A stretch of 30,524 nt of DNA from contig CAZOJQ010000035.1 of the NCBI GenBank assembly GCA_964580185.1, positions 1-30,524 on the forward strand, read 5' to 3'. Source of the DNA: CAYWWY01 sp964580185 (GTDB lineage Bacteria; Thermotogota; Thermotogae; MWEM01). The position numbers and the translations under genes are program-made. Below are positions 7,190 to 17,000 of this stretch, piece by piece; within the stretch, counting starts at the first letter, position 1, and the number at the start of each line of letters is the position of its first letter. Below the pieces are notes generated by a model, which did not search any database, was not told the DNA's origin, and was given only the letters and a program-made list of their open reading frames with translations.

Positions 7190-8473
7190 TTGAATGTTCT
7201 GAATTTGAAGCTGCGTTTTTCTACTCCAGTTTTTTCAAGAGGTGCTGATCCCAAGAAGTTCGAGATCACTCCCCAAAGTATCAAAGGATTGATGCGTTTT
7301 TGGTACAGGGCATTGCTTCCCAATGTCATCCAAATCCACAAACTTGACGGGAAAGAGTCGGATTATGCGGGTATGAAGTTTGCAGAGGAACTTTTGTTTG
7401 GAAGTACGAACAAAAGGAGTGCCTTTGATGTGATCACTAAACCTCACGGGCAAAAGAAGGTTTACCAGATACCCAGCCCAGGTTTTGAAAAGTATTCAGG
7501 AACGGTGTATGCCTCGTATGGAATGGAGACCAATATCACTTCCTATCTCCCTCCCAATTCAGAAGTAGAGCTAGAATTTGTGTTTAAGAAAACAGCGCTT
7601 ACTCCAGAAATACAGGCTTTTATCCTGTCTTTATGGGAGTTGATCAGTACTGTTGGGGGTATCGGCGCAAAAAGCCGAAAGGGATATGGGAGTTTTGAGA
7701 TTGTGAGTTGTACGTGTTTTCACTTGGATTCCAGTCAGACAGAAAAAGTTGATACTTCTCCATTCAAATTCCACGAAGGCACGTTTAATCCTGGTTTTAT
7801 TGATCATTTATCTGACAAACTTTTGCGTATGCTTAAGAAATTGGATCCAAAAGGAATTTTGGACTACACGAAAACCAGTTTTACTGAGAATCCCCCACCT
7901 TTTCCTGTTCTTTCGCATCAGTGTTGGTATAAAAAGAAGGAGATTCGTGCATTGAGCTGGCATGAAGTAATGAATGCCTTCTTTGGAGGACAAGGAAGTA
8001 AAGATTTCCCAAGTACTCAAGCCAATTGGAAACCATACAGAAAAGTGAAAATCTCCAAGATGAGATTGCTGAACAATAAGGATTGTGTTCAACCTGTCAG
8101 GGCGATTGCATATGACCGATATCGGCATATCACCTCTTGTCTAGATTCCCAGATTGGCCCGTCGATCTTTGGGTTACCTCTTCTCTATCAGAATCTAGGA
8201 GAGAAACCGAACAATACAGGGAGCAAGATTGTTACAATTACAAACTCAACTGGAAGAAAAGCCTCTCCCGTCTTTATAAACATTAGGAAAATTGGTAATC
8301 ATAAATACTTGCTATCTGTTTTGGTAGTACCATCACAGATATCAATAGAACGGGATAATAACAATCCGATCCTTTATGCATTACCCGATAAAGAGACAAA
8401 AATTCAAATACTCGGAAATGAAAATTACAATCAATTGAAGAGAATGCTTAGAGATGAATTAGAGAATATGTAA
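7190..8473 (+). CDS. cmr1: Type III-B CRISPR RAMP protein Cmr1
   Basis: Cmr1 is the subunit at the crRNA 3' end (head) of the Cmr effector. This 427-residue protein opens with LKLRFSTPVFSRGAD and then TPQSIKGLMRFWYRAL, the diagnostic N-terminal RAMP ferredoxin strand and helix of Cmr1. GGIGAKSRKGYGSFEI further on is the glycine-rich RAMP loop. The chosen start is TTG 7190, 7 bases after AAAGGAGG (7175-7182). The in-frame TTG at 7172 lies before that site and is rejected. It sits directly before cas10, separated by a short spacer with the same AAAGGAGG...TTG arrangement. Confidence 0.93.
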   Translation: MNVLNLKLRFSTPVFSRGADPKKFEITPQSIKGLMRFWYRALLPNVIQIHKLDGKESDYAGMKFAEELLFGSTNKRSAFDVITKPHGQKKVYQIPSPGFEKYSGTVYASYGMETNITSYLPPNSEVELEFVFKKTALTPEIQAFILSLWELISTVGGIGAKSRKGYGSFEIVSCTCFHLDSSQTEKVDTSPFKFHEGTFNPGFIDHLSDKLLRMLKKLDPKGILDYTKTSFTENPPPFPVLSHQCWYKKKEIRALSWHEVMNAFFGGQGSKDFPSTQANWKPYRKVKISKMRLLNNKDCVQPVRAIAYDRYRHITSCLDSQIGPSIFGLPLLYQNLGEKPNNTGSKIVTITNSTGRKASPVFINIRKIGNHKYLLSVLVVPSQISIERDNNNPILYALPDKETKIQILGNENYNQLKRMLRDELENM

Positions 8474-8489
8474 TGAAAGGAGGATGCTC

Positions 8490-10946
8490 TTGAACAATCA
8501 AACCTATTGGAAACAGAAAATCATTGCCTTGTTCCATGATCCCGTTTTCAAAGCAACACGAATAAAAACGCATAAGCAGCTTTCAGCGAGTCATCTTGAA
8601 TGCCTTAACTTGAAATCGGATTGGGAAGTGAAAAGCGCAGATCATATTGCCAGTGGAATGGATCGCGTTTCTCTCCCTTTTGAGATCAACAATAACCAAA
8701 ACCGCGCATTTGTTGAGTTTGAAGAATTGAACCATTTCCTGCATCCTTTATCTGGACATAAATTAACTGCGATGGAGTATGTGAAATCCTTTTACCTTAA
8801 GAACTTCCATGAAGAAAACCAACAGTTTGAAAGATGGTTGCGCGAGCTGCGTGAAACGTATGGAGATGATTGGGAGAGGACCTTTCATCATTTATGGTGG
8901 TCTCTGCCATCACGAGTGCGGATGGGAGGATTTCTTCCTGCCGATACGAGGGTGCCCTATCATTCGATCATTGATCATCTCGATATGACGGCAACCATGG
9001 AAGGATGTCGTGACCACGGTCATATACGTCCAGCTTTCTTACAGATTGCCAGCGGACCAGTACAGAAGTTCATTGCTGCAGCCCGCAAGACGAAGGATCT
9101 GTGGATCGGAAGCTACCTCCTTTCGATGATTACCTTCCAAGCCATCCGACATATCGGGCAAGAATTTGGCTTTGATCATATTCTCTTTCCCAATATGCGC
9201 CACCAGACCTTGCTGAAAGACTTCCTTCGATCTCAAGAAGTTTTTGTAGAAGACGAAGACTTTGATCTTCCAAAAGAGATTGCCTCTCTACCCAATCGGT
9301 TCCTTGCCCTTGTGCCCGCTTCTCAGGCCCAGCGTATCGCCCAGGAAGCGGAAAGAGCTGTAAGGAGTTATTGGAAAGACCTTTCCGATCGCGCTAAAGC
9401 CACATTTAACCTGGATACTGAGCAATCGAGATATTGGGATCTTCAAATCGATACCTTTCCCGAGTTCTACTATGCGATTCAAGAATCGGTAGAGCCGAAG
9501 GAGCTCTCTGAATTATATAGAACGTATTTCGAAGATGATATGGAAACCCAAGAATATGTAGCGCAGCTCCAAATCATCGAAAAAAATGACGGATACACCC
9601 CCAACTCAGGGAGCATCTACGCGTATCTGTTTGAGCTTGCCCGGCGGAAACTGGAAGCAGTTAAGTCTACAACAGCCTTTCGAGGGTATGTGGATCCACG
9701 AATGATGGATGGAGATGATCTGAGCGGTGAGATGAAGGCGATCGTTTCTGATTACCGGGAGGGGCAAAGCGAACGAACCGAACGCTTGAATGCTATCAGT
9801 TTGATCAAACGGAAGGTAGAAGCAATTGAAAAATCGGTTCCTTCCCGGAAGGTGCTTTCGACATCCCATATTGCGATCCGTAATTTACCGAAAGACGAGT
9901 GGGAAGAGTGGGATCAAAAGGTAGAAAAGCAAGATCTTCCGGGGAATGTAGATAAAAGGCTTCTTGACAACCTACCCAATTCCTATTATGCCATCCTAAT
10001 GATGGATGGGGATAAGATGGGAAAGTGGGTTTCCGGAGAAAACGCGCCAGAATTGAAAGATCGTTTTCATGCGAAGACCATTGAAGCCATTGAAAAGCTG
10101 CAAAAGAAAGAAAAGGACTTCCACATTGAAGCGCTCAAGAAAAGCGCCATTACCCCAAGCTACCATCGAGCTGTCTCCCGGACCCTGGATGCCTTTTCCT
10201 CCTTTATGAAGCCTGTTGTGGAAGGGACCTTTAATGGGATGCTGATTTATGCGGGTGGAGACGATGTGCTTGCTTTCGTACCCGCTGTTCATGCCTTAGC
10301 CTGCGTCAATTTGATTCGCAAGGTCTATTCAGGTATTGGTGGAGTGGAGGTATTACGTAAAGGAAAGACCTATCGTTTCGAGGAAGAAACCTGCTGGTTT
10401 GTGGATAATGGAGAAAAGATTCCACAATGCACGATGATGGGTATCAAAGCGACAATGAGCGCTGGGATCGTCATTTTGAACCACAAATTTCCCCTCTCTG
10501 ACGGACTGGATTTGGCCCGCGCTGCGGAGAAATCCGCTAAAGAAAAAGGACGAAATGGGTTTTGCATCACAACCGTTCGTCACTCCGGTCAGCAAACTCA
10601 AACCCATTGCAAGTGGGAGGTCGGGGAACAAGAGATTCTTTGTAAGGCTGAAAAGGCATGGAAAATCTTCGAAGAAACAAAGGCAAGCCGCAAACTGATT
10701 TATGCCTTCCAGGAGTATGGGAGGAACGGGTCCAGGGATCGATTGGATTTGACTTCGGAAGAATGGCATGATCGATTGATTCCCTATTTAGTTGATAAGC
10801 GGGGCGAAGTGAACGATAAAGGAAAAGAACGTTTGATCTGCCATTTTCAAGAGGCGTGGAAGCAGCTCGGAGAAGAGGGGTTTCAAACATATCTTGAGAT
10901 CCTTCTTTCCTATGAATTCACCTCCAGAAAGGGGGACAAACAATGA
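8490..10946 (+). CDS. cas10: Cas10/Cmr2, type III-B cyclase/polymerase subunit
   Basis: This is the large Cmr subunit, 818 residues, which senses target RNA pairing and makes cyclic oligoadenylate from ATP. The N-terminal HD domain retains ALFHDPVFKA (H16, D17), a downstream KTHKQ and ADHIASGMDR, so DNase activity is plausible. The first palm has MMDGDKMGKW (DGD at 506-508). The second has YAGGDDVLAF with the catalytic GGDD at 589-592. Signalling should therefore be active, which fits the two CARF effectors upstream. The preferred start is TTG 8490, 6 bases after AAAGGAGG. The ATG at 8484 abuts that site and is less likely. Its TGA overlaps the cmr3 ATG (ATGA). Confidence 0.96.
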   Translation: MNNQTYWKQKIIALFHDPVFKATRIKTHKQLSASHLECLNLKSDWEVKSADHIASGMDRVSLPFEINNNQNRAFVEFEELNHFLHPLSGHKLTAMEYVKSFYLKNFHEENQQFERWLRELRETYGDDWERTFHHLWWSLPSRVRMGGFLPADTRVPYHSIIDHLDMTATMEGCRDHGHIRPAFLQIASGPVQKFIAAARKTKDLWIGSYLLSMITFQAIRHIGQEFGFDHILFPNMRHQTLLKDFLRSQEVFVEDEDFDLPKEIASLPNRFLALVPASQAQRIAQEAERAVRSYWKDLSDRAKATFNLDTEQSRYWDLQIDTFPEFYYAIQESVEPKELSELYRTYFEDDMETQEYVAQLQIIEKNDGYTPNSGSIYAYLFELARRKLEAVKSTTAFRGYVDPRMMDGDDLSGEMKAIVSDYREGQSERTERLNAISLIKRKVEAIEKSVPSRKVLSTSHIAIRNLPKDEWEEWDQKVEKQDLPGNVDKRLLDNLPNSYYAILMMDGDKMGKWVSGENAPELKDRFHAKTIEAIEKLQKKEKDFHIEALKKSAITPSYHRAVSRTLDAFSSFMKPVVEGTFNGMLIYAGGDDVLAFVPAVHALACVNLIRKVYSGIGGVEVLRKGKTYRFEEETCWFVDNGEKIPQCTMMGIKATMSAGIVILNHKFPLSDGLDLARAAEKSAKEKGRNGFCITTVRHSGQQTQTHCKWEVGEQEILCKAEKAWKIFEETKASRKLIYAFQEYGRNGSRDRLDLTSEEWHDRLIPYLVDKRGEVNDKGKERLICHFQEAWKQLGEEGFQTYLEILLSYEFTSRKGDKQ

Positions 10947-12022
10947 GCCAGCACGCAATCGCCTTATTCCGAGCAGAAGGACCCTTGCTTTTTCGTGATG
11001 CAAGGTGCTTCGATGCCTCCGACAATGCCCGAACCACTCTTCCTAGTATCGAATCGATCTATGGAGCGATTCGAACCGCCTATCTCAGGAAACACAAAAT
11101 CGATCTTCGGGATTCAACGCAGATCCAGAAACACTATAGTGTGATTGGAGATGCGGAAGACCCTGGACAGCTAAAGCTTGTCGGTCCCTTTCTCTTTCTG
11201 CATGAGGAAGGAAAAAGGAGATATTTCTTTCCTACACCTCGTCATTTGACCCTTTGGAAAGACGATCAAAACGAATGGAGCCGATGCGGTTTTTTGAAAC
11301 CACACCAGAAAGATACCTTTTCATTCAACGGGTGTTCTCTTCACACACTTTGGGATGGATCGATAAGGCAGGGGGAGTCTTTGGCTTCAGAGTATCCTTG
11401 GATTGATCTAGATGGTCTGATGAACCTAAAGCTGGGAAATCCCATTGAGAAGAAGCACTTCCAGAAAACTGATGCTTTCTTCAGGTTTGAATCCAGGTTG
11501 GGAATTGGGTTAAGAGAAGATCAGAAGAACGCAGATGAGAAGATGATTTTTCGAATTCGTTCGTTACGTTTCCGAGACAATGCGGGTTTCTTTGTTTTTG
11601 TGAGTCATGGTCAGGAAGTTTTGGATGGAATAACCACCCTTTTCCTAGGAGGGAAGCAAGGGATTGTTACGGTTGCGCATGATATACTGGAAACGGGTCT
11701 GTTTGCTCCCATCGAAGATTCCGAGAAGCTTTTGATGTTGATCACTCCCGCTATTTTCGAAAAAGGCTTTCTTCCAAACTTGGACAATGGGAAGCTTTCA
11801 GGAATCAGCTTGGAAGCCGTTTGCTGTGGAAAACCAGTGCCCGTAGGCGGTTGGGATATGCGCATTCAAAAACCAAAGCCTTTGATGCATGCGATGGCCC
11901 CAGGTTCCGTTTTCTTTGTGCGTGGAACGCCCAAGAAAAAGGAACTGACCGAGTTCCGCAAAGCATTCGGTTTTGGAAACTATATCGAACTGAAAAGGGG
12001 ATGGAGGGAAACCCATGGATAA
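10943..12022 (+). CDS. cmr3: Type III-B CRISPR RAMP protein Cmr3
   Basis: Cmr3 (Cas5 group) holds the crRNA 5' handle and contacts Cas10. The 359-residue protein has the Cmr3 pattern: RAEGPLLFRDARCFD near the N-terminus, then LPSIESIYGAIRTAYL, then GPFLFLHE and YFFPTPRHL. The late AVCCGKPVPVGGWDM and the C-terminal PGSVFFVRG strand are also typical. It starts within the ATGA overlap with cas10 and ends 8 bases into cmr4, so the three genes are translationally coupled. Confidence 0.92.
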   Translation: MSQHAIALFRAEGPLLFRDARCFDASDNARTTLPSIESIYGAIRTAYLRKHKIDLRDSTQIQKHYSVIGDAEDPGQLKLVGPFLFLHEEGKRRYFFPTPRHLTLWKDDQNEWSRCGFLKPHQKDTFSFNGCSLHTLWDGSIRQGESLASEYPWIDLDGLMNLKLGNPIEKKHFQKTDAFFRFESRLGIGLREDQKNADEKMIFRIRSLRFRDNAGFFVFVSHGQEVLDGITTLFLGGKQGIVTVAHDILETGLFAPIEDSEKLLMLITPAIFEKGFLPNLDNGKLSGISLEAVCCGKPVPVGGWDMRIQKPKPLMHAMAPGSVFFVRGTPKKKELTEFRKAFGFGNYIELKRGWRETHG

Positions 12023-12839
12023 TCAAATTATTGGACTTTATGCAGAAAGCCAGATACATGCAGGGAAGGGAACTGATGTCGGGATCATTGACCTACCAAT
12101 TCAACGGGAACGGACAACAGACCTACCGATCATCCAAGGCGTTAAAGGATGCCTGCGCGCCAGTAGATGCGTTCCTCAGGAAATTGATACGAAAGTATTC
12201 GGAAAGAAACCCTCATCGGAAGGTGCAGATCAAGCAGGGTCAGTAGTATTCTCTGAAGCGAAAACATTGGCTTTTCCTGTACGCAGCCCTCAATCGATTT
12301 TTCTTTGGGTGACTTGCCCGCTCATTCTGTCCCGTTTCAGTCGGATCGCTTTTGGAGAGGAGCGGCATATTCCCAAACTCCATGGGATGCATCAGGTGTG
12401 TGATTCACAGATGCTGAAAGATGGTAAACTGGGGATTGAAGAGATGTCTTTTACCGCGCAGGCGGGTGAAGAGGCAAAATACTGGTCTGGAGTCATGCGG
12501 CAGTTCCCGGAGGGAAAGACGATGCAGGAGCACATGCAAAAGAACCTGGCCATCCTTGATGATCAGACTATGGTCGAACTGGTAAAGTCGACTACTGAGG
12601 TTATCCCACGTATTCGTATCGATGTAGATACTGGCACGGTGAAAAAAGGGGCCTTGTGGTATGAGGAATACCTACCCCAGGATACCCTGATGTATTTCAT
12701 CATTCGTAATGCTTCAATCACAGGGGAATCCTTATTGGGCAAAGTAGCTCAAGCCTTGGATGGAACCCTCATTATCATTGGTGGCAATGAAACGGTCGGA
12801 AAAGGTCTGGCTTGGCTGAAAGTCATGAAGGAGGTGTGA
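12015..12839 (+). CDS. cmr4: Type III-B CRISPR RAMP protein Cmr4, target RNase
   Basis: Cmr4 (Cas7 group) forms the backbone of the complex and cuts target RNA at 6-base intervals. The 274-residue protein opens IIGLYAESQIHAGKGTD followed by VGIIDLPIQRE, the family signature. Asp26 is at the position of the catalytic Asp known for Cmr4, so slicing should be active. One oddity is the segment after LPIIQG, which reads VKGCLRAS where family members usually have GSSLKGALR; one or two residues seem missing from the glycine/serine turn. ATG 12015 overlaps cmr3. The stop lies 5 bases before cmr5, whose ribosome site is inside this gene. Confidence 0.93.
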   Translation: MDNQIIGLYAESQIHAGKGTDVGIIDLPIQRERTTDLPIIQGVKGCLRASRCVPQEIDTKVFGKKPSSEGADQAGSVVFSEAKTLAFPVRSPQSIFLWVTCPLILSRFSRIAFGEERHIPKLHGMHQVCDSQMLKDGKLGIEEMSFTAQAGEEAKYWSGVMRQFPEGKTMQEHMQKNLAILDDQTMVELVKSTTEVIPRIRIDVDTGTVKKGALWYEEYLPQDTLMYFIIRNASITGESLLGKVAQALDGTLIIIGGNETVGKGLAWLKVMKEV

Positions 12840-12844
12840 TCATT

Positions 12845-13186
12845 ATGGCACATCCCATCTCGTTATCCCAATGGGCAAAAGAGAGGGTTCTTCTTCACTT
12901 GAACCTCAAATCTGAATACAAGAATCTCGTAAAAGGTCTTGGAGCGATGATCATCCAGAATGGGCTTTTGGGTACGATGATCTTCCTGGAAACGAAGGCC
13001 GGTGAAAAGAAGCACTTTGATGCCGTATTGAAAGACCTTCAAGAATGCTTGAAGAAAGAAGGAATGAATAATCCTGAGAAGATGGAGTTTGAAGAGGCTA
13101 CCTACCTACAGCTTACAACCAAAGTCCTGGATATGATCAAATGGCTCCGGAGATATGCGGACATTTTGATTGAAAGCGAGAAGTGA
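12845..13186 (+). CDS. cmr5: Type III-B CRISPR small subunit Cmr5
   Basis: Cmr5 (Cas11 group) is the small helical subunit that forms the second filament of the Cmr complex. This 113-residue protein is predominantly helical, opening SQWAKERVLLHLN, with LGAMIIQNGLLGTMIFLETK in the middle and LTTKVLDMIKWLRRYADILI at the end, as expected for Cmr5. ATG 12845 has AAGGAGGTG ending 8 bases upstream and inside the end of cmr4. The longer in-frame upstream extension starts within cmr4 and is rejected. Confidence 0.92.
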   Translation: MAHPISLSQWAKERVLLHLNLKSEYKNLVKGLGAMIIQNGLLGTMIFLETKAGEKKHFDAVLKDLQECLKKEGMNNPEKMEFEEATYLQLTTKVLDMIKWLRRYADILIESEK

Positions 13187-13190
13187 TTCT

Positions 13191-13964
13191 ATGGCGATTA
13201 CAAAACAAACCCTTGAAAACTGTGAAAAAAAGAATCTATCTCTGTTTTTTAACCGGCTTTCTTATGGAGCCATACAAGAGGACAAAACAAAATTTTTATT
13301 AACTCTTCTGGAAAGAATGAATGGCATCCAAACACCGAGGCATTGGATCGATCAGCTTCAAGAACGAAGAACCAAAGTAGTGGATCAATTAGAGCAGAGA
13401 AAAGCGTTTTCAGTCATCAATTTTCATGCGAAAGCTCAGAGCCGTTTTTTAATAGGCACGGGAAATCCATCCCCTTATGAAGTGGGGTTCTTTTTCAGCC
13501 GGAACTATGGGCTTCCCGTTATTCCTGGAACTTCACTGAAAGGAGCTTTTCATCATTTCCTAGTTGAAGAGGGAATGGATCAGGCTAAGATCGACCTTTG
13601 GATGGGAACAGGAACAGAAGGAGAAGAAGGCAGTAAAGGGAACTTGATCTTTTTGGATGCATTACCAATGGAGGCTGTGACACTGGAAATGGATCTGATC
13701 AATAACCATTTCCCTGAGTACTACGGGGATAAAAAAGGCCCTCCAAACGATGTCTACGATCCAATTCCAGTGTTTTATCTTGTTGTAGCTCCTCGCACAA
13801 GAGTTCGGTTTACGATTCTGGTCCGACAAAAGATCGGGAAGGATGAGATTCAAACTCTTTTTGAGCAAATGCTAATGTATAAGGGAATTGGAGCAAAGAC
13901 CGCCTATGGATATGGGCGATTTCATGGAAAACCGCCGGATCAGAAAAATAAGGAATCCAATTGA
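13191..13964 (+). CDS. cmr6: Type III-B CRISPR RAMP protein Cmr6
   Basis: Cmr6 is a Cas7-group head subunit near the crRNA 3' end. The 257-residue protein contains SRFLIGTGNPSPYEVG and LPVIPGTSLKGAFHHFL, the diagnostic strand-turn and lysine-bearing helix, and ends with GIGAKTAYGYGRF, the glycine-rich RAMP loop. ATG 13191 is preferred over the upstream TTG at 13170; the ribosome site (GAGAAG) is weak, and the gene follows cmr5 by 4 bases. A 56-base gap then leads to the RNA polymerase gene on the same strand. Confidence 0.93.
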   Translation: MAITKQTLENCEKKNLSLFFNRLSYGAIQEDKTKFLLTLLERMNGIQTPRHWIDQLQERRTKVVDQLEQRKAFSVINFHAKAQSRFLIGTGNPSPYEVGFFFSRNYGLPVIPGTSLKGAFHHFLVEEGMDQAKIDLWMGTGTEGEEGSKGNLIFLDALPMEAVTLEMDLINNHFPEYYGDKKGPPNDVYDPIPVFYLVVAPRTRVRFTILVRQKIGKDEIQTLFEQMLMYKGIGAKTAYGYGRFHGKPPDQKNKESN

Positions 13965-14020
13965 GAGTCAAACCATACCGTTTGAGAAGATAAGATCAGA
14001 ATTCTGTAAGGAGGGATGCA

Positions 14021-17000
14021 ATGCTCGGAGTGGATCATGAGGGTATGTTCCGGGGAATGTCGAGACTCCTATCGGATTATCTACCGGGTGTTTTTTCGCT
14101 CGGTTCTTTGCAGCTTCAGAACACCAAGAAAAGGGGATTCTTTCACGAAGCTTGGGTTCAGTTGGAAACAAATAACGGCTCAAAGCGAAGCGATCTGAGG
14201 GTTCTGATTCCCGGCGTGGATAAGCGGGGTTTTTTCGTATTTCGTAACCAGGAGTATTCTACCCCTTTGGTGTTAATCGAAAAACGGAACCGGTTTGTCC
14301 GGGACAAAACCACTGGTAGCAGCAAAGCAATGGATTTAGCTGACTTTTTCGTTATCCCTGGATTCTTTTTGATTGGCGCTCTGGAGTTTTCGAAATGGAT
14401 GGTTCAAGAATGTGTCGAAACCGATTCACTCTTTTCGGATGAAAAGGAGCGTGCCCAAAAGCTCAGCCAAGTCCTTTCGCATTTGTGGATCGGGAGTTGG
14501 AGAAAACGGGTATTTCTGACTCATTCAAGAGAAAACCATCCGTCTTTAATCCCGTTTCGAGTGATCCAAGTTCCGGGATTGCAACCCTTCGAGCCAATCA
14601 ATCAGTTGCATCAGATGAGCGAGTTGCATAAAGTAGTGTACCATGGCAGAAAGGTGTCCGATTCCCTTCGAAAACCCCATCCCTCCCATCTGGGTTCTTT
14701 GGATATGCTGGAAACTCCCGAATCGGAAGAAATCGGATTGACGCTTTTTTTGTGCAAAGGAGCCCGATACAATCCCAAAGAGCTTATGATTGAACCCGAT
14801 CGATCCTCAGAACCGATGGGTACGTTATCCTTATCTTCTGCGTGCGTGCCTTTCATGAACTTTTCCGACGGAACCCGTGTTTCTATGGGTGGTAAGAACT
14901 TAAAACAGGCTGTGCGGGTGAACGGTGCAGAAGCGCCCCTCGTCAAAACCGGTGTCGAAGATGAAGCAGGTATGGATTTGGGGGTCAATGCGCGGGTGTT
15001 CTATCAGCTTTTCGGTGGGTTGACTTTTGAGGACGGCATTGTGGTGAGTCGATCTTTTGCCGAGAAGATGACTGTGCGAAGAGAACGAGAGATAAGCGCT
15101 GAGATTTCCATTCCGTGGGAAGCGTTCTGCAAGCGAAATGAACAAAGAGGTGTTCGCTCGAAATCCATACAAATCGAAGAGAAAGGCGTAACCCAAGGCG
15201 GTATTAAAAAAAAGAGAGTTACTTGGGATTTGAGGAAAGGAACAGTCAAAAAAGGGCAATGGTTGATTCGATCGATTCATGAAATTGCGCGATGTATCAA
15301 ACCCGGAGAAAAAGGGCGGGGAAAAGTTGCTGAATTCGATGAATACCGAACCGAGTCACGGAAAAACCTGCTTTGGTATGAGGAAGGATATCCGGGTCGG
15401 GTTTTGGGTTGGGAAACCCAACTCCTGTCGCTTCGGTGCGTAAGGGAAGGATCGCGCTATGTAACGGAAGCCCGCATCAGACTGCGGGTGAAGGTGGAGC
15501 AGAGCTGTCCTCTTGAGATTGGCGACAAGATAACCGGTCGGCACGGAAATAAAGGGACAGTTTCAGCGATTTTGCCTGACGAAAAAATGCCAAGGGCTTT
15601 GGTGGATGGGAAGGACTTTGCAGCAGAAGTGCTTATTAGTCCAATGAGTGTGGTTTCTCGATTGAACCTTGGTCAACTGCTTGAAACTCATCATGCCCTG
15701 GCATATGGAGAATCTACCATACCATCCTTTGATGCGTATCATCCCGAAGAAATGCTTCGCGAATTGCAGAGGAAAGGCGCAGACTCACTCGGATACTTCC
15801 CAGTAGAAGACAAACCGATTGCTTTGGGAATCCAATATTTCGTCCGATTAAACCACTTCGCCCGTGATAAGATGCATGTGGTGGATGAAGCGCGTGTGTG
15901 TCTTTTGCATGATCAGCCGTTAAAAGGCAAACAGAATCATGGGGGACAAAGAATTGGAGAGATGGAGTTTTGGAGTTTGCTCAGTCACAGTGCGGTTGCA
16001 TGCGCGCAATCCTTTGCGCAAACGAATGATCTTTCCTTTCAACAGGATCGGCAGTATTTGAAGACCCTTCAGTTCTTTCTTTCAAGTCATATCAGTGCCA
16101 AATCAAAACGAAAGGGACGATATGAAATCCGAGTTCTCGATCAAGATCACGTAAAAGGGTTCCAAACGCAATTTTCGCGCGTGGAGGATGATTCAGAACT
16201 TGAAATCGAACCTGAGATTCGAAAAACCCTGAACCAAATCGCGGCAAATCAGGGCGGAAAACCATTAATGGGTAAGAAAGGGTTCTTCCGCAAACATATG
16301 TTGGGTAGGAGGATTCATCGATCCGGAAGAGCAGTGATTACTCCGGTTACGGATATTGACGTCGACCATGTCTACCTACCCATTGACTTTGCTCTATCAT
16401 GGTTCGTGGGCAGAGATCAAACCTATGATAGCACACAAGTCATGAAGGCTTTGCAGGGGGATTTGGAGGCTCGAAAATCGATTGCTCTGATCGTTAATGA
16501 ACGGACTGCTTCTTCCGAATGGATGGTGGTTTTGAACCGTCAGCCTTCATTGCATCGTCACAGTATGCAATCGTTTCATTTCGTTTTTTGGGAGCACTAT
16601 ACCATTGGTCTTCCAATATTGGTTTGTGACGCAATGGGCGCAGATTTTGACGGTGATACGATGGCAGTGTATTTTCCCTACCTTCAGATCGAAGGAACAA
16701 CACAACAAAAAGATACGATCCGCAATGAATTAGCGCTGATGACCCCGTCCCAAAATCCGTTTCGTTTGGGAAATCGAAAGACAGCATGGAGCCTTTCTCA
16801 GGATCTGCTTTATGCACGATACATCGAAGGCGTTGGAGATAGCGGGAAGAAAGCATCATCCTTTCTTTTGGAGGAAGTCGAGGAGGCTGTGGACCAAAAC
16901 GAAGCTGCGCGCAAGGTTTTCAGCATCCAGCGAAGATTATTGGAGACCGCGAAAACTCATCCTTTGAGTATTTCCTTTTTTGATATGGCGGCACCGATCG

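Noticed and set aside
11821..12246. 141-codon frame spanning the cmr3/cmr4 junction
   Set aside because: It lies wholly within two well-supported genes in another frame and has no motif of its own.
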